Shown: positions 42,864 through 54,005, numbered from the stretch's first letter. The stretch: DNA of 64,000 nucleotides from Halomonas sp. Y3 (GCF_024137965.1 NZ_CP099975.1:3658001-3722000), one strand, 5' to 3'. Translations and numbers: made by a program. Notes: generated from the letters alone by a model not told the origin.

Positions 42864-42876
42864 TTGGTAATACCAA
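42864..42876. promoter_or_regulatory. LldR-type operator O3
   Basis: TTGGTAATACCAA is a perfect dyad (extended to ATTGGTAATACCAAT) 34 nt before the lldR ATG, consistent with autoregulation. It is 198 bp from O1 centre to centre, close to 19 helical turns, which would permit looping. No good promoter hexamers were seen for lldR. Confidence 0.8.
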
Positions 42877-42909
42877 TTAAGCGACTCGAAGACCTTCCAG
42901 GGAGCACCG

Positions 42910-43695
42910 ATGGTTTATCAACCTGTTCGCCAACCACGCCTTGCCGATGTGATCACCGAGCGCCTCGAGGCGATGATCCTCGAGGGCAGCCTCAAGCCCG
43001 GGCAGCGCCTGCCCCCCGAGCGCGAGCTGGCCGAGCAGTTCGGGGTCTCCCGGCCCTCCCTGCGCGAGGCGATCCAGAAGCTGTCGGCGCGCAACCTCCT
43101 GGTGAGCCGTCAGGGGGGCGGCACCTTTATCTCGGAGGCGCTGACCAGCGGCTATAGCGACCCCATCCTGGAGATGCTCTCTCGCCACGGAGAGTTCCAC
43201 CTGGACCTGCTGGAGTTCCGCGACGCCATGGAAGGCCTCTCCGCCTACTATGCGGCGCTGCGCTCAACGCCCACCGACAGGGCGCTGCTGATCAAGCGCT
43301 TCGAGGAGCTCGACGCCTGCTTCCAGGGCAAGGACCCGGCCCGGGAGGCCAAGGCCGACGCCGCCTTCCACCTGGCCATCGCCGAGGCCGCCCACAACGT
43401 CCTGCTGCTGCACACCATTCGGGGCATCTTCCACCTGCTGGAGAGGAGCATCGTCGACAACCTGGCCCACCTGTTCGAGAAGGAAGAGGCTCGCGGCCAG
43501 CTGATGACCCAGCACCGCGCTCTGCTGGACGCCATCCTCGAGGGGCGCGCCGAGGACGCCCGGGACCGGGCCCACGAGCACCTGGTCTACGTGGAGGAGG
43601 GCCTGCTGGAGCTGGCCCGCGCCGAGACCCGCGCCCAGCGTGCCCTGCGGCGCGCCCAGGCAATGCCGGCACCGCGCCGGGAAGCCGCCTCGTGA
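42910..43695 (+). CDS. lldR: GntR/FadR-family lactate-responsive regulator LldR
   Basis: The 261-residue protein has an N-terminal winged helix (residues about 10-75; LPPERELAEQFGVSRPSLRE and LVSRQGGGTFISE) and a C-terminal FCD ligand domain with the metal-binding pattern (D..FH in ADAAFHLAIAEAAHN, H in TQHRALLDAI, and RAHEHL). It is divergent from lldD with operators between them. In Pseudomonas and E. coli such regulators repress lld genes until lactate binds. Its stop overlaps the dctB start, placing a two-component system under the same control. Confidence 0.92.
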   Translation: MVYQPVRQPRLADVITERLEAMILEGSLKPGQRLPPERELAEQFGVSRPSLREAIQKLSARNLLVSRQGGGTFISEALTSGYSDPILEMLSRHGEFHLDLLEFRDAMEGLSAYYAALRSTPTDRALLIKRFEELDACFQGKDPAREAKADAAFHLAIAEAAHNVLLLHTIRGIFHLLERSIVDNLAHLFEKEEARGQLMTQHRALLDAILEGRAEDARDRAHEHLVYVEEGLLELARAETRAQRALRRAQAMPAPRREAAS

Positions 43696-45588
43696 GGGTA
43701 GCGCCCAGCTGGCGAACCCTGCTGCTGCTGGCAGCCCCCCTGGGGCTGGCCCTGGTCATGTGGCAGTCCGCCCTGGTGGCCCGTGACCAGGCCCTGCAGA
43801 CCCTGCAGCAGGACGCCGAGAACGAGCTACGCCTCTCCGCGGCGGGGCTGACCGGCCACCTCTCACGTCACGACTACCTGCCGCGGCTGCTCGCCTCCCG
43901 GGAGGGGGTCCAGCGCTTTCTCTCCTCGCCACATGCCCAGGACGCCATGCCGCTCAACCTGCTGCTGGACCGCTTCCGGGCCACCGCCGACGTCTCAGAC
44001 GTCTACCTGCTCGACCGCCACGCCGACACCCTGGCCGCCAGCAACTGGCACCGCCCCAACACCTTCATCGGCCAGAACTATGCCTTCCGCAGCTACTACA
44101 CCGACGCCATCGCCGGGGGCCAGGGGCGCTTCTACGGCCTGGGCGTGCAGTCCCTGGAGCGCGGCTACTACTTCTCGTCGCCGGTCTGGCTCGATGACAC
44201 CCAGCCCGACTCCAGCCCCGACGGGGTCATGGTGGTCAAGGTGCTGCTCGACGCCGTGGAGGAGAGCTGGGCCGACCAGGACGCCGAGCTGCTGGTCACC
44301 GACGAGGACGACATCATCTTCATGGCCAGCCGGGCGGAGCTGCGCATGACCTCCCTCCACCCCCTCTCCGAGGAGGAGCGTCAGGCGCTGCTGGCCACCC
44401 GCCGCTATGCCGACGAGCCGCTGACCCACTCCGGCGTCGAGGTGCTCGAGCACCGCGGCGCATACAGCCGCTTGGTTCGCTTCACTGATGGCCCCCTGGC
44501 CGGCCCCCGCTACCTCAGCGTCACCCGTCCCATGACCGAGTTCGGCTGGCAGATGCATATCCTCAAGCCGCTGAACCCGGTGCTGCAGGCCCAGTGGGTC
44601 TCGGCCCTGCTGGCCGGCGGCCTCTACGGCATCGTGCTGCTGGGCGGCGGCATCGGCTGGCAGCGCCTGCGCCTGCGCCGGGAGCGCGAGCAGTTCGCCG
44701 AACGCGAGCGCCAGACCCTGGCACGGGCCAGGGACGAGCTGGAACGCAGCGTTGCCCACCGGACGCGCGACCTGGTGGAGACCAACCGCCGGCTATCCGG
44801 CGAGATCGAGGAGCGCAAGCGCGCCGAGGAGAGCCTGCGCCAGACCCGCGACGAGCTGATCCAGGCCGCCAAGCTGGCGATGCTCGGACAGCTCGCCGCC
44901 GGCATCAACCACGAGCTCAACCAGCCCCTGGCCGCCATCCGCGCCTATGCGGAGAACGCTCGCACCTTCCTGGCGCGCCAGCGCCTGGAGAGCGCCGACC
45001 TCAACCTCGAGCAGATCGTCGAGCTGACCGCCCGGATGTCGGAGATCAGCGCCCAGCTGCGCCAGTTCTCGCGCAAGAGCGGCGAAACCCTCACCGCGGT
45101 CTCCCCCGAGGCCTGCTTCGACTATGCCCTGCGCCTCTTCCAGGCTCGGCTGCGGGAAACCGGCGTGGAGGTGGTCCGCCGCTGGCCCGAGCAGGCCGTC
45201 TGGGTACGCGCCGACCTGGTCCGCCTCGAACAGGTACTCGTCAACCTGATCGGCAACGCCCTCCAGGCCATGGCCGGCACCGCCGCCCCGCGCCTGGAGC
45301 TCACCATCGACACCCAGGGCGATCAGGTCGTGATGAGCGTGGCCGACAGCGGGCCCGGCATCCCCATCGAGCACCTGGGCCAGATCTTCGAACCCTTCTT
45401 CACCACCAAGCCCACCGGCAAGGGCCTCGGACTCGGCCTGTCGATCTCCTCGCGCATCATCGATGACCTGGGCGGCAGCCTGACCGCCGCCAACTGCCCC
45501 GAAGGGGGAGCCCGCTTCACCATCCGCCTGCCCCGACACGCCATCCCATCCCCCGGCGGAGCCACCACCCACCAGGAGACTCTTCCCC

Positions 45589-45596
<8 letters not shown>
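43692..45596 (+). CDS. dctB: Sensor histidine kinase, DctB type
   Basis: The 634-residue membrane kinase has an N-terminal span (about 9-28), a large periplasmic double-Cache-like domain (to about 295), a second span (about 300-320), a coiled coil with two RARDELERS-type heptads, and the HisKA box GQLAAGINHELNQPLAAIRA with phosphorylated His407. The HATPase domain has DSGPGIP near 552 and GKGLGLGLSIS. The Asn-Gln-Pro after the histidine is typical of DctB, which senses C4-dicarboxylates; the real ligand here may differ. GTG start overlaps lldR. Confidence 0.88.
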
Positions 45597-46946
<1,350 letters not shown>

Positions 46947-46971
<25 letters not shown>

Positions 46972-47618
46972 GCCAGCAGGCTCCACAGCGGCGCCAGCGG
47001 AGGCAGCCAGGGCAGAAGGTTGACCGCCGCCAGCAGCATCACCAGAGAGTTGCCCGGGGAGCGCCAGTCGAAGGGCTTGAGGGCCGTGCCGAAGGAGCGT
47101 TTGATGCGCGCCCCGGTGAGGTCGACGCTGTAGAGCTCATCCAGCGCCAGATGGATCACGAAGCCCAGGGTCACCGCCACCCCGTGGGCCCAGGCCAGGG
47201 TATCGGGCTGGGCAAACAGCCGATGGCTGAGCGCTGCAGTCACCAGGCCACAGAGCCCGGCCGCCAGCAGCGAGTGCCAGAGGCCGCGGTGCACGGTAAA
47301 GCGCGAGAACAGCCTTGCGCCCAGATAGCGAACGCCGAGATAGATGGCGCCGCAGGCTAGCAGCAGGCCACCGGTATCGAGCCGCCCCTGCAGCAGCAGG
47401 GCTCCGGCCACCACCGCCGGCACCGCCAGCAGGTTGAAGATCAGCCGGATGGCCTTGGAACGGTCGGCGTCGATATCGGGCAGGATGCCCCCGAAGGTCA
47501 CCAGCGCCAGCACCGGCAGGGCCTCCCAGGCCGTCCACAGGCCCGCCTGCCAGCCGCCATGGGCGGCCACGGCGCCGCCGGCGGCGGCCACGCCAAGATG
47601 GGTGCGAAAATCGGCCAT
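46947..47618 (-). CDS. YdjM-family membrane-bound metal-dependent hydrolase-like protein
   Basis: The 223-residue protein has five or six hydrophobic spans and the family motifs: THLGVAAAGG at the N-terminus, GGILPDIDADRSKAIR with the acidic pair near residues 48-51, and HRGLWHSLLAAGL near 113. E. coli YdjM is an inner-membrane protein of unclear function within the LexA regulon; no LexA box was seen here. It is convergent with dctD and overlaps its 3' end by 25 nt. Confidence 0.8.
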
Positions 47619-47671
47619 GCCGGGGCGAGCCCTCGATGAACTGCAGAAATGCGTACTGGATAAATCGCCAG

Positions 47672-47700
47672 ATTATCACCGCCTCGGCATGGGGAAACAA
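47672..47700 (-). promoter_or_regulatory. Possible sigma-70 promoter of the YdjM-like gene
   Basis: TTGTTT (47700-47695) and GATAAT (47677-47672) on the minus strand with a 17-nt spacer, 54 nt before the start codon. Confidence 0.5.
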
Positions 47701-47737
47701 TGGCTTAGGAAATTATTCCTTCATTGCCACCGAGTCG

Positions 47738-48289
47738 TCACCCCTGGGCCTGACCCAGGTATTCATCCTTGAGCCTGACATAGTTGCCGGCGGTATAGGG
47801 GAAGAAGGCGCGCTCCTTCTCCTTGAGGGGACGCAGCGCCTTGGCCGGATTGCCGGCATAGACGTAGCCGCTCTCCAGGCGCTTGCCCGGGGTCACCACC
47901 GCGCCGGCGGCGATGATCACCTCGTCCTCCACCACGGCGCCGTCCATGACGATAGCCCCCATGCCCACCAGGATGCGGCTGCCCAGGGTCGCACCGTGCA
48001 GGATCGCCTTGTGGCCGATGGTGACGTCGTCGCCGATGGTCAGGGGGAAGCCGCCGGGATTGAAGTCGCTGGCGTGGGTGATATGCAGCACGCAGCCATC
48101 CTGCACGCTGGTACGCGCGCCGATGCGGATGCGGTGCATGTCGCCGCGCACCACCGCCATGGGCCACACCGAGCTGTCATCCCCAAGCTCCACATCGCCC
48201 AGCACCAGGCTGGCCGGATCGATATAGACCCGCGCACCGAGCCGGGGAGTGGTGTCCTTCCAGGGGCGAATCGCCGTTGTCGCGCTCAT
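47738..48289 (-). CDS. Gamma-class carbonic anhydrase family protein
   Basis: The ATG at 48289 gives 183 residues with the left-handed beta-helix hexapeptide pattern throughout (for example IGDDVTIGHKAILHGATLGS). The three zinc-ligand histidines appear in CVLHITHAS and IGHKAILHG, and VVRGDMHRIRIG holds the conserved Arg/Asp pair. Family members are gamma-carbonic anhydrases or YrdA/CaiE-like proteins with unproven activity. It starts 20 nt after the sodium symporter gene and is probably in its operon. Confidence 0.88.
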   Translation of the reverse strand: MSATTAIRPWKDTTPRLGARVYIDPASLVLGDVELGDDSSVWPMAVVRGDMHRIRIGARTSVQDGCVLHITHASDFNPGGFPLTIGDDVTIGHKAILHGATLGSRILVGMGAIVMDGAVVEDEVIIAAGAVVTPGKRLESGYVYAGNPAKALRPLKEKERAFFPYTAGNYVRLKDEYLGQAQG

Positions 48290-48309
48290 CGTGAAATCCT
48301 CGTGTCGGT

Positions 48310-49650
48310 TCAGAACAGGCCGGCCACCAATACTACCAGCGTCAGGGGAATGGCGACCCAGCGCACCAGGCCGCGCCAGACGGCGAAGGCGCCGGGCGTC
48401 ACGCCGAGCGCCCGGCGGGCCGCCTCCTCGGACATCACCCAGGCGGCGAAGATGGCGATCAGCAGCCCCCCCAGCGGCAGGAAGATCTCCGGCGGGATGG
48501 TGCTGACCAGCTCGAAGGCGTTCATGCCGAACAGCGGTCGCCACTCGGCCAGGGTCGAGAAGGAGAGCACGCTGAGCAGCCCCACCAGCCAGACCGCCAG
48601 GCCCACCAGGGCCGCCGCCGGGCCGCGGGCGAGCCCCAGTCCCTGCAGGGTCGCCACCATGGGTTCGGCCAGGTTGATCGAGGAGGTCCAGGTGGCCAGC
48701 AGCAGCAGCAGGAAGAAGACGCTGAGCCAGAGCGCCCCCCAGGGCAGCTGGGCGAAGGCGACGGGCAGGGTGACAAACATCAGCCCCGGCCCCTCGCCCG
48801 GGTCCATGCCCTGGGCGAAGACCACCGAGAAGATGGCGATGCCGGCCAGCAGCGCCACCGAGACATCCAGCACCGCCACGGCGCCGGCGGCACGGGGCAG
48901 GCTCTGACGGTCCGGCATGTAGGCGCCGTAGGCCATCAGCGCGCAGGCCCCCACCGCCAGGGTAAAGAAGGCGTGGCCCATGGCGTGCATCACCACCAGC
49001 GGCGTCACCGCCGAGAAGTCGGGCATGAAGAGCCAGGCCAGGGCCGGACCGAAGCCCTCGGTGGTGGCGGCGTAGCCGGCCAGCAGCAGCAGCAGCACGT
49101 AGAGCAGCGGCATCAGCAGGTTGTTGAGCCGCTCCAGCCCCTTGGCCACGCCGGCGGCCACCACCAGCATGGTCATGGCCAGGAAGAGGGTATGGTTGAA
49201 GGTCATGCGTCCCGGGTCGGCCAGGAAGGCATCGAAGCCGGCCCCGATCTCGGCGGCCGAGGCCCCCACGAAACCGCCGTTGATGGAGGTGACCAGGAAC
49301 TCGATGGACCAGCCCGATACCACCGAGTAGAAGGAGAGGATGCAGAACACCGTGAAGGCCCCGAACAGCCCCAGGAGCCGCCAGTGGCGGCTGGCGCCGA
49401 CCTCGGCCGCCAGGTGGCCCAGGGACGCCACCGGGCTGCGCCGGCCGGCGCGCCCCACCATGATCTCGGCCATCATCACCGGCAGCCCCAGCAGCAGCAC
49501 GAAGGCAATATAGAGCAGCAGGAAGGCCGCTCCGCCGTTCTCGCCGGTGATATAGGGGAAGCGCCAGATGTTGCCCAGCCCCACCGCGGCACCGGTTACC
49601 GCCAGGATAAAGGCGCGCCGCGTGCTCCAGCGCTCCAGGGTCTCGCTCAT
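48310..49650 (-). CDS. Neurotransmitter:sodium symporter (NSS) family transporter
   Basis: NSS (SNF) proteins import amino acids or related solutes with Na+. The ATG at 49650 gives 446 residues with 11 or 12 membrane spans. The Na-binding unwound helix 1 reads AVGLGNIWRFPYITGENGGA (about 19-38), and helix 6 has VMHAMGHAFFTLAVGACALM. The substrate cannot be told from sequence by eye. The C-terminal part (AVWRGLVRWVAIPLTLVVLV) is shortened, as in bacterial MhsT/LeuT-like proteins. Confidence 0.9.
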   Translation of the reverse strand: MSETLERWSTRRAFILAVTGAAVGLGNIWRFPYITGENGGAAFLLLYIAFVLLLGLPVMMAEIMVGRAGRRSPVASLGHLAAEVGASRHWRLLGLFGAFTVFCILSFYSVVSGWSIEFLVTSINGGFVGASAAEIGAGFDAFLADPGRMTFNHTLFLAMTMLVVAAGVAKGLERLNNLLMPLLYVLLLLLAGYAATTEGFGPALAWLFMPDFSAVTPLVVMHAMGHAFFTLAVGACALMAYGAYMPDRQSLPRAAGAVAVLDVSVALLAGIAIFSVVFAQGMDPGEGPGLMFVTLPVAFAQLPWGALWLSVFFLLLLLATWTSSINLAEPMVATLQGLGLARGPAAALVGLAVWLVGLLSVLSFSTLAEWRPLFGMNAFELVSTIPPEIFLPLGGLLIAIFAAWVMSEEAARRALGVTPGAFAVWRGLVRWVAIPLTLVVLVAGLF

Positions 49651-49789
49651 CGTCTGCCCTCCCGCCGGGCCATCATGAAAGGCGGCAAGCCTAGCAGGCC
49701 GGCTCCTGCCGGCCAAACGTACGCATTGAAACCCGGGCCCGGCGCCCGCATCTAAGCCTCATTACACTCCCCCGACCCCCGAGGTGCGC

Positions 49790-51838
49790 ATGTCCCGCAA
49801 CCCGCTGCTCGAATCCCATGAGCTCCCCCCCTTCCACGAGATCCACGCCGACCAGGTGGTACCGGCCGTGGAGGAGCTGCTGGCCGAGAACCGCCGCGCC
49901 ATCGAGGCGCTGGTCGAGCAGGCGAGCCGCGAGGCACCCAGCTGGGCGAGCCTGGCCGCCCCCCTGGAGTCCCTCAACGACCGCCTCTCCCGGGCCTGGT
50001 CGCCGGTCTCCCACCTCAACGGCACCATGAACAGCCCCGAGCTACGCGAGGCCTATCAGGCCTGCCTGGGCAAGCTCTCCGAGTACAGCACCTGGCTCGG
50101 CCAGCATGAGGGGCTGTTCCGCGCCTGGCAGGCCCTCAAGGAGGGGCCGGCCTGGGCCGAGCTCGACGCGGGACAGCGCCGCACGGTGGAGAACACCCTG
50201 CGCGACTTCCGCCTGGCCGGGGTAGACCTGCCCGCCGAGCAGAAGCAGCGCTACGGCGAGATCAAGGCGCGCCTCTCGGAGCTCGGCAATACCTTCTCCA
50301 ACCAGCTGCTCGACGCCACCCAGGCCTGGCACCTGGACCTCGCCGACGAGAGCCGCCTGGCCGGCCTGCCGGAGAGCGCCCTTGCCGCCCTGCGCGCCAA
50401 CGCCGAGGCCAAGGGCCAGGCCGGCTATCGGATCACCCTGGACTTCCCGAGCTTCTTCCCGGTGATGAGCTACGCCGACGACCGCGAGCTGCGCCGTGAG
50501 GTCTATACCGCCTTCGTGACCCGGGCCTCCGATCAGGGCCCCCACGCCGGAGAGTACGACAACGCCCCGATCATGGAGGAGACCCTGGCCCTGCGCCGGG
50601 AGCTCGCCGAGCTGCTCGGCTTTGCCACCTATGCCGACCTGTCGCTGGCCACCAAGATGGCCGAGTCGCCCGCTCAGGTGCTCGACTTCCTCGAGGACCT
50701 GGCCCGCCGCGCCGTGCCCCAGGCGAAGGAGGAGTTCGCCGAGCTCGAGGCCTACGCCCGGGAGGAGCTGGGCATGGCCGAGCTCGCCCCCTGGGACGTG
50801 GGCTACGCCAGCGAGAAGCTGCGCGAGGCGCGCCACGCCATCTCCCAGGAGCAGCTGCGCCCCTACTTCCCCGCCCCCCGGGTGGTGGATGGTCTCTTCC
50901 AGGTGGTGGAGCGGCTCTTCGGCGTCACCTTCGAGGAGGACAACGAGGCGCCCCGCTACCACAAGGATGTGCGTTTCTTCCGCATCCTGGAGGGCGGTAC
51001 TCCCATCGCCGGCTTCTACCTGGATCTCTACGCCCGGGAGGGCAAGCGCGGCGGCGCCTGGATGGACGAGTGCCGGGTTCGCCGCCTGGAGGGCGACAGC
51101 CTCCAGCTGCCGGTGGCCTACCTGACCTGCAACTTCACCCGCCCGGTAGGCGACAAGCCCGCGCTGCTCACCCATGACGAGGTCACCACCCTCTTCCACG
51201 AGTTCGGGCACGGCCTGCACCATATGCTGACCCGGCAGACGGTGGCGGACATCTCCGGCATCAACGGCGTGGCCTGGGACGCCGTGGAGCTCCCCAGCCA
51301 GTTCATGGAGAACTACTGCTGGGAGCGCGAGGGCCTCGACCTGATTGCCGGCCACGTGGAGAGCGGCGAGCCGCTACCCGCCGAGCTGCTGGAGAAGCTC
51401 CAGGCGGCCAAGAACTTCCAGTCCGCCATGGGCATGGTGCGCCAGCTGGAATTCTCGATCTTCGACCTGCGCCTGCACCACGAGCTCGAGGCCCCCGCGG
51501 CCGATGAGGTCCAGGGGCTGCTCGACGAGGTGCGCAGTCGCGTCTCGGTGGTGCCCCGCGCCCCCTTCAACCGCTTCCAGAACGGCTTCAGCCATATCTT
51601 TGCCGGCGGCTATGCCGCGGGCTACTACAGTTACAAGTGGGCCGAGGTGCTCTCCGCCGACGCCTGGAGCGCCTTCGAGGAAGCGGGTATCTTCGACCCC
51701 GAGACCGGCCGCCGCTTCCGCACCGAGATCCTCGAGCAGGGCGGCGCCCGGGATGCCGCCGAGCTGTTCCGCGCCTTCCGCGGCCGCGAGCCCAGCGTCG
51801 AACCGCTGCTGCGCCACAGCGGCATCCGGGCGGCCTGA
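49790..51838 (+). CDS. prlC: Oligopeptidase A (M3 metallopeptidase)
   Basis: OpdA degrades peptides and cleaved signal peptides in the cytoplasm. The ATG at 49790, with GAGG five nt upstream, gives 682 residues; a GTG two codons earlier is possible. The M3 zinc motif HEFGH is at 470-474, with the third ligand in ELPSQFMENYCWE about 25 residues later. The N-terminus MSRNPLLESHELPPFHEI is typical. The next gene encodes a small zinc-ribbon protein, a conserved partner arrangement in gammaproteobacteria. Confidence 0.95.
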   Translation: MSRNPLLESHELPPFHEIHADQVVPAVEELLAENRRAIEALVEQASREAPSWASLAAPLESLNDRLSRAWSPVSHLNGTMNSPELREAYQACLGKLSEYSTWLGQHEGLFRAWQALKEGPAWAELDAGQRRTVENTLRDFRLAGVDLPAEQKQRYGEIKARLSELGNTFSNQLLDATQAWHLDLADESRLAGLPESALAALRANAEAKGQAGYRITLDFPSFFPVMSYADDRELRREVYTAFVTRASDQGPHAGEYDNAPIMEETLALRRELAELLGFATYADLSLATKMAESPAQVLDFLEDLARRAVPQAKEEFAELEAYAREELGMAELAPWDVGYASEKLREARHAISQEQLRPYFPAPRVVDGLFQVVERLFGVTFEEDNEAPRYHKDVRFFRILEGGTPIAGFYLDLYAREGKRGGAWMDECRVRRLEGDSLQLPVAYLTCNFTRPVGDKPALLTHDEVTTLFHEFGHGLHHMLTRQTVADISGINGVAWDAVELPSQFMENYCWEREGLDLIAGHVESGEPLPAELLEKLQAAKNFQSAMGMVRQLEFSIFDLRLHHELEAPAADEVQGLLDEVRSRVSVVPRAPFNRFQNGFSHIFAGGYAAGYYSYKWAEVLSADAWSAFEEAGIFDPETGRRFRTEILEQGGARDAAELFRAFRGREPSVEPLLRHSGIRAA

Positions 51839-51902
51839 ACCGTCCCCCCTGCCGCCGAGCCGGCCTCGGCGGCATCGCCTTCCCTTCACCCCTGGAGACA
51901 AC

Positions 51903-52148
51903 ATGGCCGTAGCCAAACGCTTTATTGCCGGCGCCATCTGCCCGCGCTGCGCGGAGATGGACCGCATCCGCAGCTGGGAACAGCACGGCATCCGCTACCG
52001 TGAGTGCGTCAGCTGCGACTTCTTCGAGCAGCTGCCCATCGAGGACGAGACACTTCCCGAGCTGACCACCCGCGTCAACCAGGCGCGCGAGGAGCAGAGC
52101 CAGGAGGACTTCCAGCCGGTGAAGATCCTCGACCCCAAGGGACACTGA
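51903..52148 (+). CDS. YheV-family putative zinc ribbon protein
   Basis: The 81-residue protein has two CxxC pairs (Cys13/Cys16 in CPRC and Cys35/Cys38 in CVSC) predicted to bind one zinc, followed by an acidic, unstructured tail ending LDPKGH. It matches the YheV/DUF2387 family from memory; function is unknown. It lies 64 nt after prlC and one nt before the Na/Pi cotransporter GTG. Confidence 0.85.
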   Translation: MAVAKRFIAGAICPRCAEMDRIRSWEQHGIRYRECVSCDFFEQLPIEDETLPELTTRVNQAREEQSQEDFQPVKILDPKGH

Positions 52149-52149
52149 C

Positions 52150-53856
52150 GTGAATCGCCAGGGAGTGGCAGAGGCGCTGCTGTCGCGGCGCCACCACCTG
52201 GAGGCGCTGGGGCTTGCCGCCGCCGCCGCCCTGCTGCTGGCGCGCATGGACCTGGCCACCCTGGCCGCCGGGCTCGGCCTCTTCCTGTGGGGCATGACCC
52301 ACCTGAGTGACGCCATCAAGCGCCTCTCGGGCGGCACCCTGAACCGCTGGCTCCACGCGGCCACCCGTCATCCCCTGCGCGCCATCGGCGTCGGCGCCAC
52401 CGCCACGGCGCTGGTGCAGTCCAGCTCCCTGGTCACCCTGCTCTCGCTCTCCTTCGTCGGTGCGGGCCTCGTCGCCCTGCCCGGCGCCATCGCCCTGCTG
52501 TTTGGCGCCAACCTCGGGACCACCACCGGCGCCTGGCTGATCTCCGGCTTCGGCCTGCGCTTCGACCTCGCCCACTTCGCCATGCCCTTCCTGGCCCTGG
52601 GGCTGCTGGGCTCGCGAGTGCTCAAGGATGGCCGCGCCGCGGCGGCCGGCGTGCTGCTGGGCATCGGCCTGCTGTTTCTCGGCATCGACTTCATGAAGCT
52701 CGGCTTCGAGGCGTGGCAGGACGGCCTCTCCCTGGACGGCCTGGCCGGCGGCAGCATCTGGCACTGGCCGCTGTTCGTACTCTTCGGCATCGTCGCCACG
52801 GTAGTGATGCAGTCGAGCCACGCCACCCTGCTGATTACCCTGGCGGCTCTGGCCGGCGGACAGCTGCCCTACCTGCCGGCCCTGGCCATCGCCATCGGTG
52901 CCAATATCGGCACCACCGTCACCGCGGTGCTGGGGGCGCTGGGCGCCGGGGCGGCGGCAAGGCGCCTGGCCGGCGCCCACGTGGTGTTCAACCTGGTCAC
53001 CGCCGCCGTGGCCCTGGCGCTGCTGGTGCCGCTGGCCTGGCTGGTGGATGAGCTGGCCGAGCTGATCGGCCTCGCCGCGGACGCCTGGCCGCTCAAGCTG
53101 GCGCTCTTCCACACCCTGTTCAACCTGCTGGGCATCGCCCTGATGCTGCCGCTGATTCCGCGGCTCGCCGCACGGCTGGAGCGCGCCTTCCCCGAGCCTG
53201 CGCGCATCCCGCCCGCCCAGGCACGCTACCTGAACAGCACCGCCCTGGAGCACGCCGACACGGCACTTGCCGCCATGGAGCAGGAGTGTCAGCGCCTCAA
53301 CCGGCGCGCCTACCACCTGCTCTGCTCGGCGATCCTGATGCCCAGCGCCGACGTCATCGGCCACCCGCCCAGCCGGGAGGCGGTCAAGGCGCGCATCGAC
53401 CCCAGCGCCTGGCCAAAGGTCAACGCCCGCTATCACGAGCAGATCAAGCCGCTGATGGCGGAGATCCTCGACTTCTATGCCCGACTCGACATGCCCCTCA
53501 CCGACGCCCAGCAGGCGCGGCTCGCCACCCTCTATTCGCGCACCCTGCGCATGGTGGAGGCGGTACGCTTCGGCGAGGTGCTGCAGCGCAGCCTGATGCG
53601 CCATGCCGCCCCGGCCAGCCCCCTGCGCGAGGCCCATGACGATATCCGCCTGGCCCTGGCCCGGGGCCTCAACCGCCTGGCCGTCGCACCGGAGTCGGCG
53701 GATGTCACCTCGCCCATCGACGAGGTGCGCGAGCAGTGGCAGCAGGCCCTGGCCGAGCGGCTGCGTCAGCACCGCCTGGACCCCTGGCTCGCCTCCTCGC
53801 TGATGAACGATCTGCATCAGGCGACGCGCCTGATGGGAGCCCTGACGCCCGCCTGA
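52150..53856 (+). CDS. Na/Pi cotransporter family protein (NptA/YjbB type)
   Basis: The 568-residue protein has two inverted Na/Pi repeats of hydrophobic spans with the QSS signatures (ATALVQSSSLVTLL near 86 and VVMQSSHATLLI near 220), followed by a soluble PhoU-like helical domain from about 355. It probably moves phosphate with sodium, as import or export. The GTG start one nt after the preceding stop implies translational coupling. Confidence 0.88.
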   Translation: MNRQGVAEALLSRRHHLEALGLAAAAALLLARMDLATLAAGLGLFLWGMTHLSDAIKRLSGGTLNRWLHAATRHPLRAIGVGATATALVQSSSLVTLLSLSFVGAGLVALPGAIALLFGANLGTTTGAWLISGFGLRFDLAHFAMPFLALGLLGSRVLKDGRAAAAGVLLGIGLLFLGIDFMKLGFEAWQDGLSLDGLAGGSIWHWPLFVLFGIVATVVMQSSHATLLITLAALAGGQLPYLPALAIAIGANIGTTVTAVLGALGAGAAARRLAGAHVVFNLVTAAVALALLVPLAWLVDELAELIGLAADAWPLKLALFHTLFNLLGIALMLPLIPRLAARLERAFPEPARIPPAQARYLNSTALEHADTALAAMEQECQRLNRRAYHLLCSAILMPSADVIGHPPSREAVKARIDPSAWPKVNARYHEQIKPLMAEILDFYARLDMPLTDAQQARLATLYSRTLRMVEAVRFGEVLQRSLMRHAAPASPLREAHDDIRLALARGLNRLAVAPESADVTSPIDEVREQWQQALAERLRQHRLDPWLASSLMNDLHQATRLMGALTPA

Positions 53857-53861
53857 CCCTC

Positions 53862-53911
53862 GTGCGGATTTCCGCACACGGTCACCCCCGCCGGCGTGCG
53901 GTGATCCGCCA
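53862..53911 (+). promoter_or_regulatory. Two DctD-like enhancer dyads
   Basis: Site 1 (53862-53877) reads GTGCGGATTTCCGCAC, a perfect dyad. Site 2 (53896-53911) reads GTGCGGTGATCCGCCA, the same pattern with a weaker right arm. Centres are 34 bp apart, about three helical turns, and lie 90-130 bp before the sigma-54 promoter, the normal distance for an NtrC-type enhancer. The pattern resembles rhizobial DctD sites as I remember them. Confidence 0.65.
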
Positions 53912-53988
53912 CCGGCGACCCGCCGCCTCTTCGACCAAGGTCTCAAAGCGCCAGCGCAATTGATTGAAATCATGGCTTTTGATGGCGT

Positions 53989-54005
53989 CTGGCCCGACCC
54001 TTGCC
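53989..54005 (+). promoter_or_regulatory. Sigma-54 (-24/-12) promoter of the TRAP operon
   Basis: CTGGCCCGACCCTTGCC has GG and GC exactly ten nt apart and the extended TGGC..TTGC core of the sigma-54 consensus. Transcription would start near 54016, about 120 nt before the binding-protein gene. The gap 53857-54136 otherwise holds only the enhancer dyads. Confidence 0.8.
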
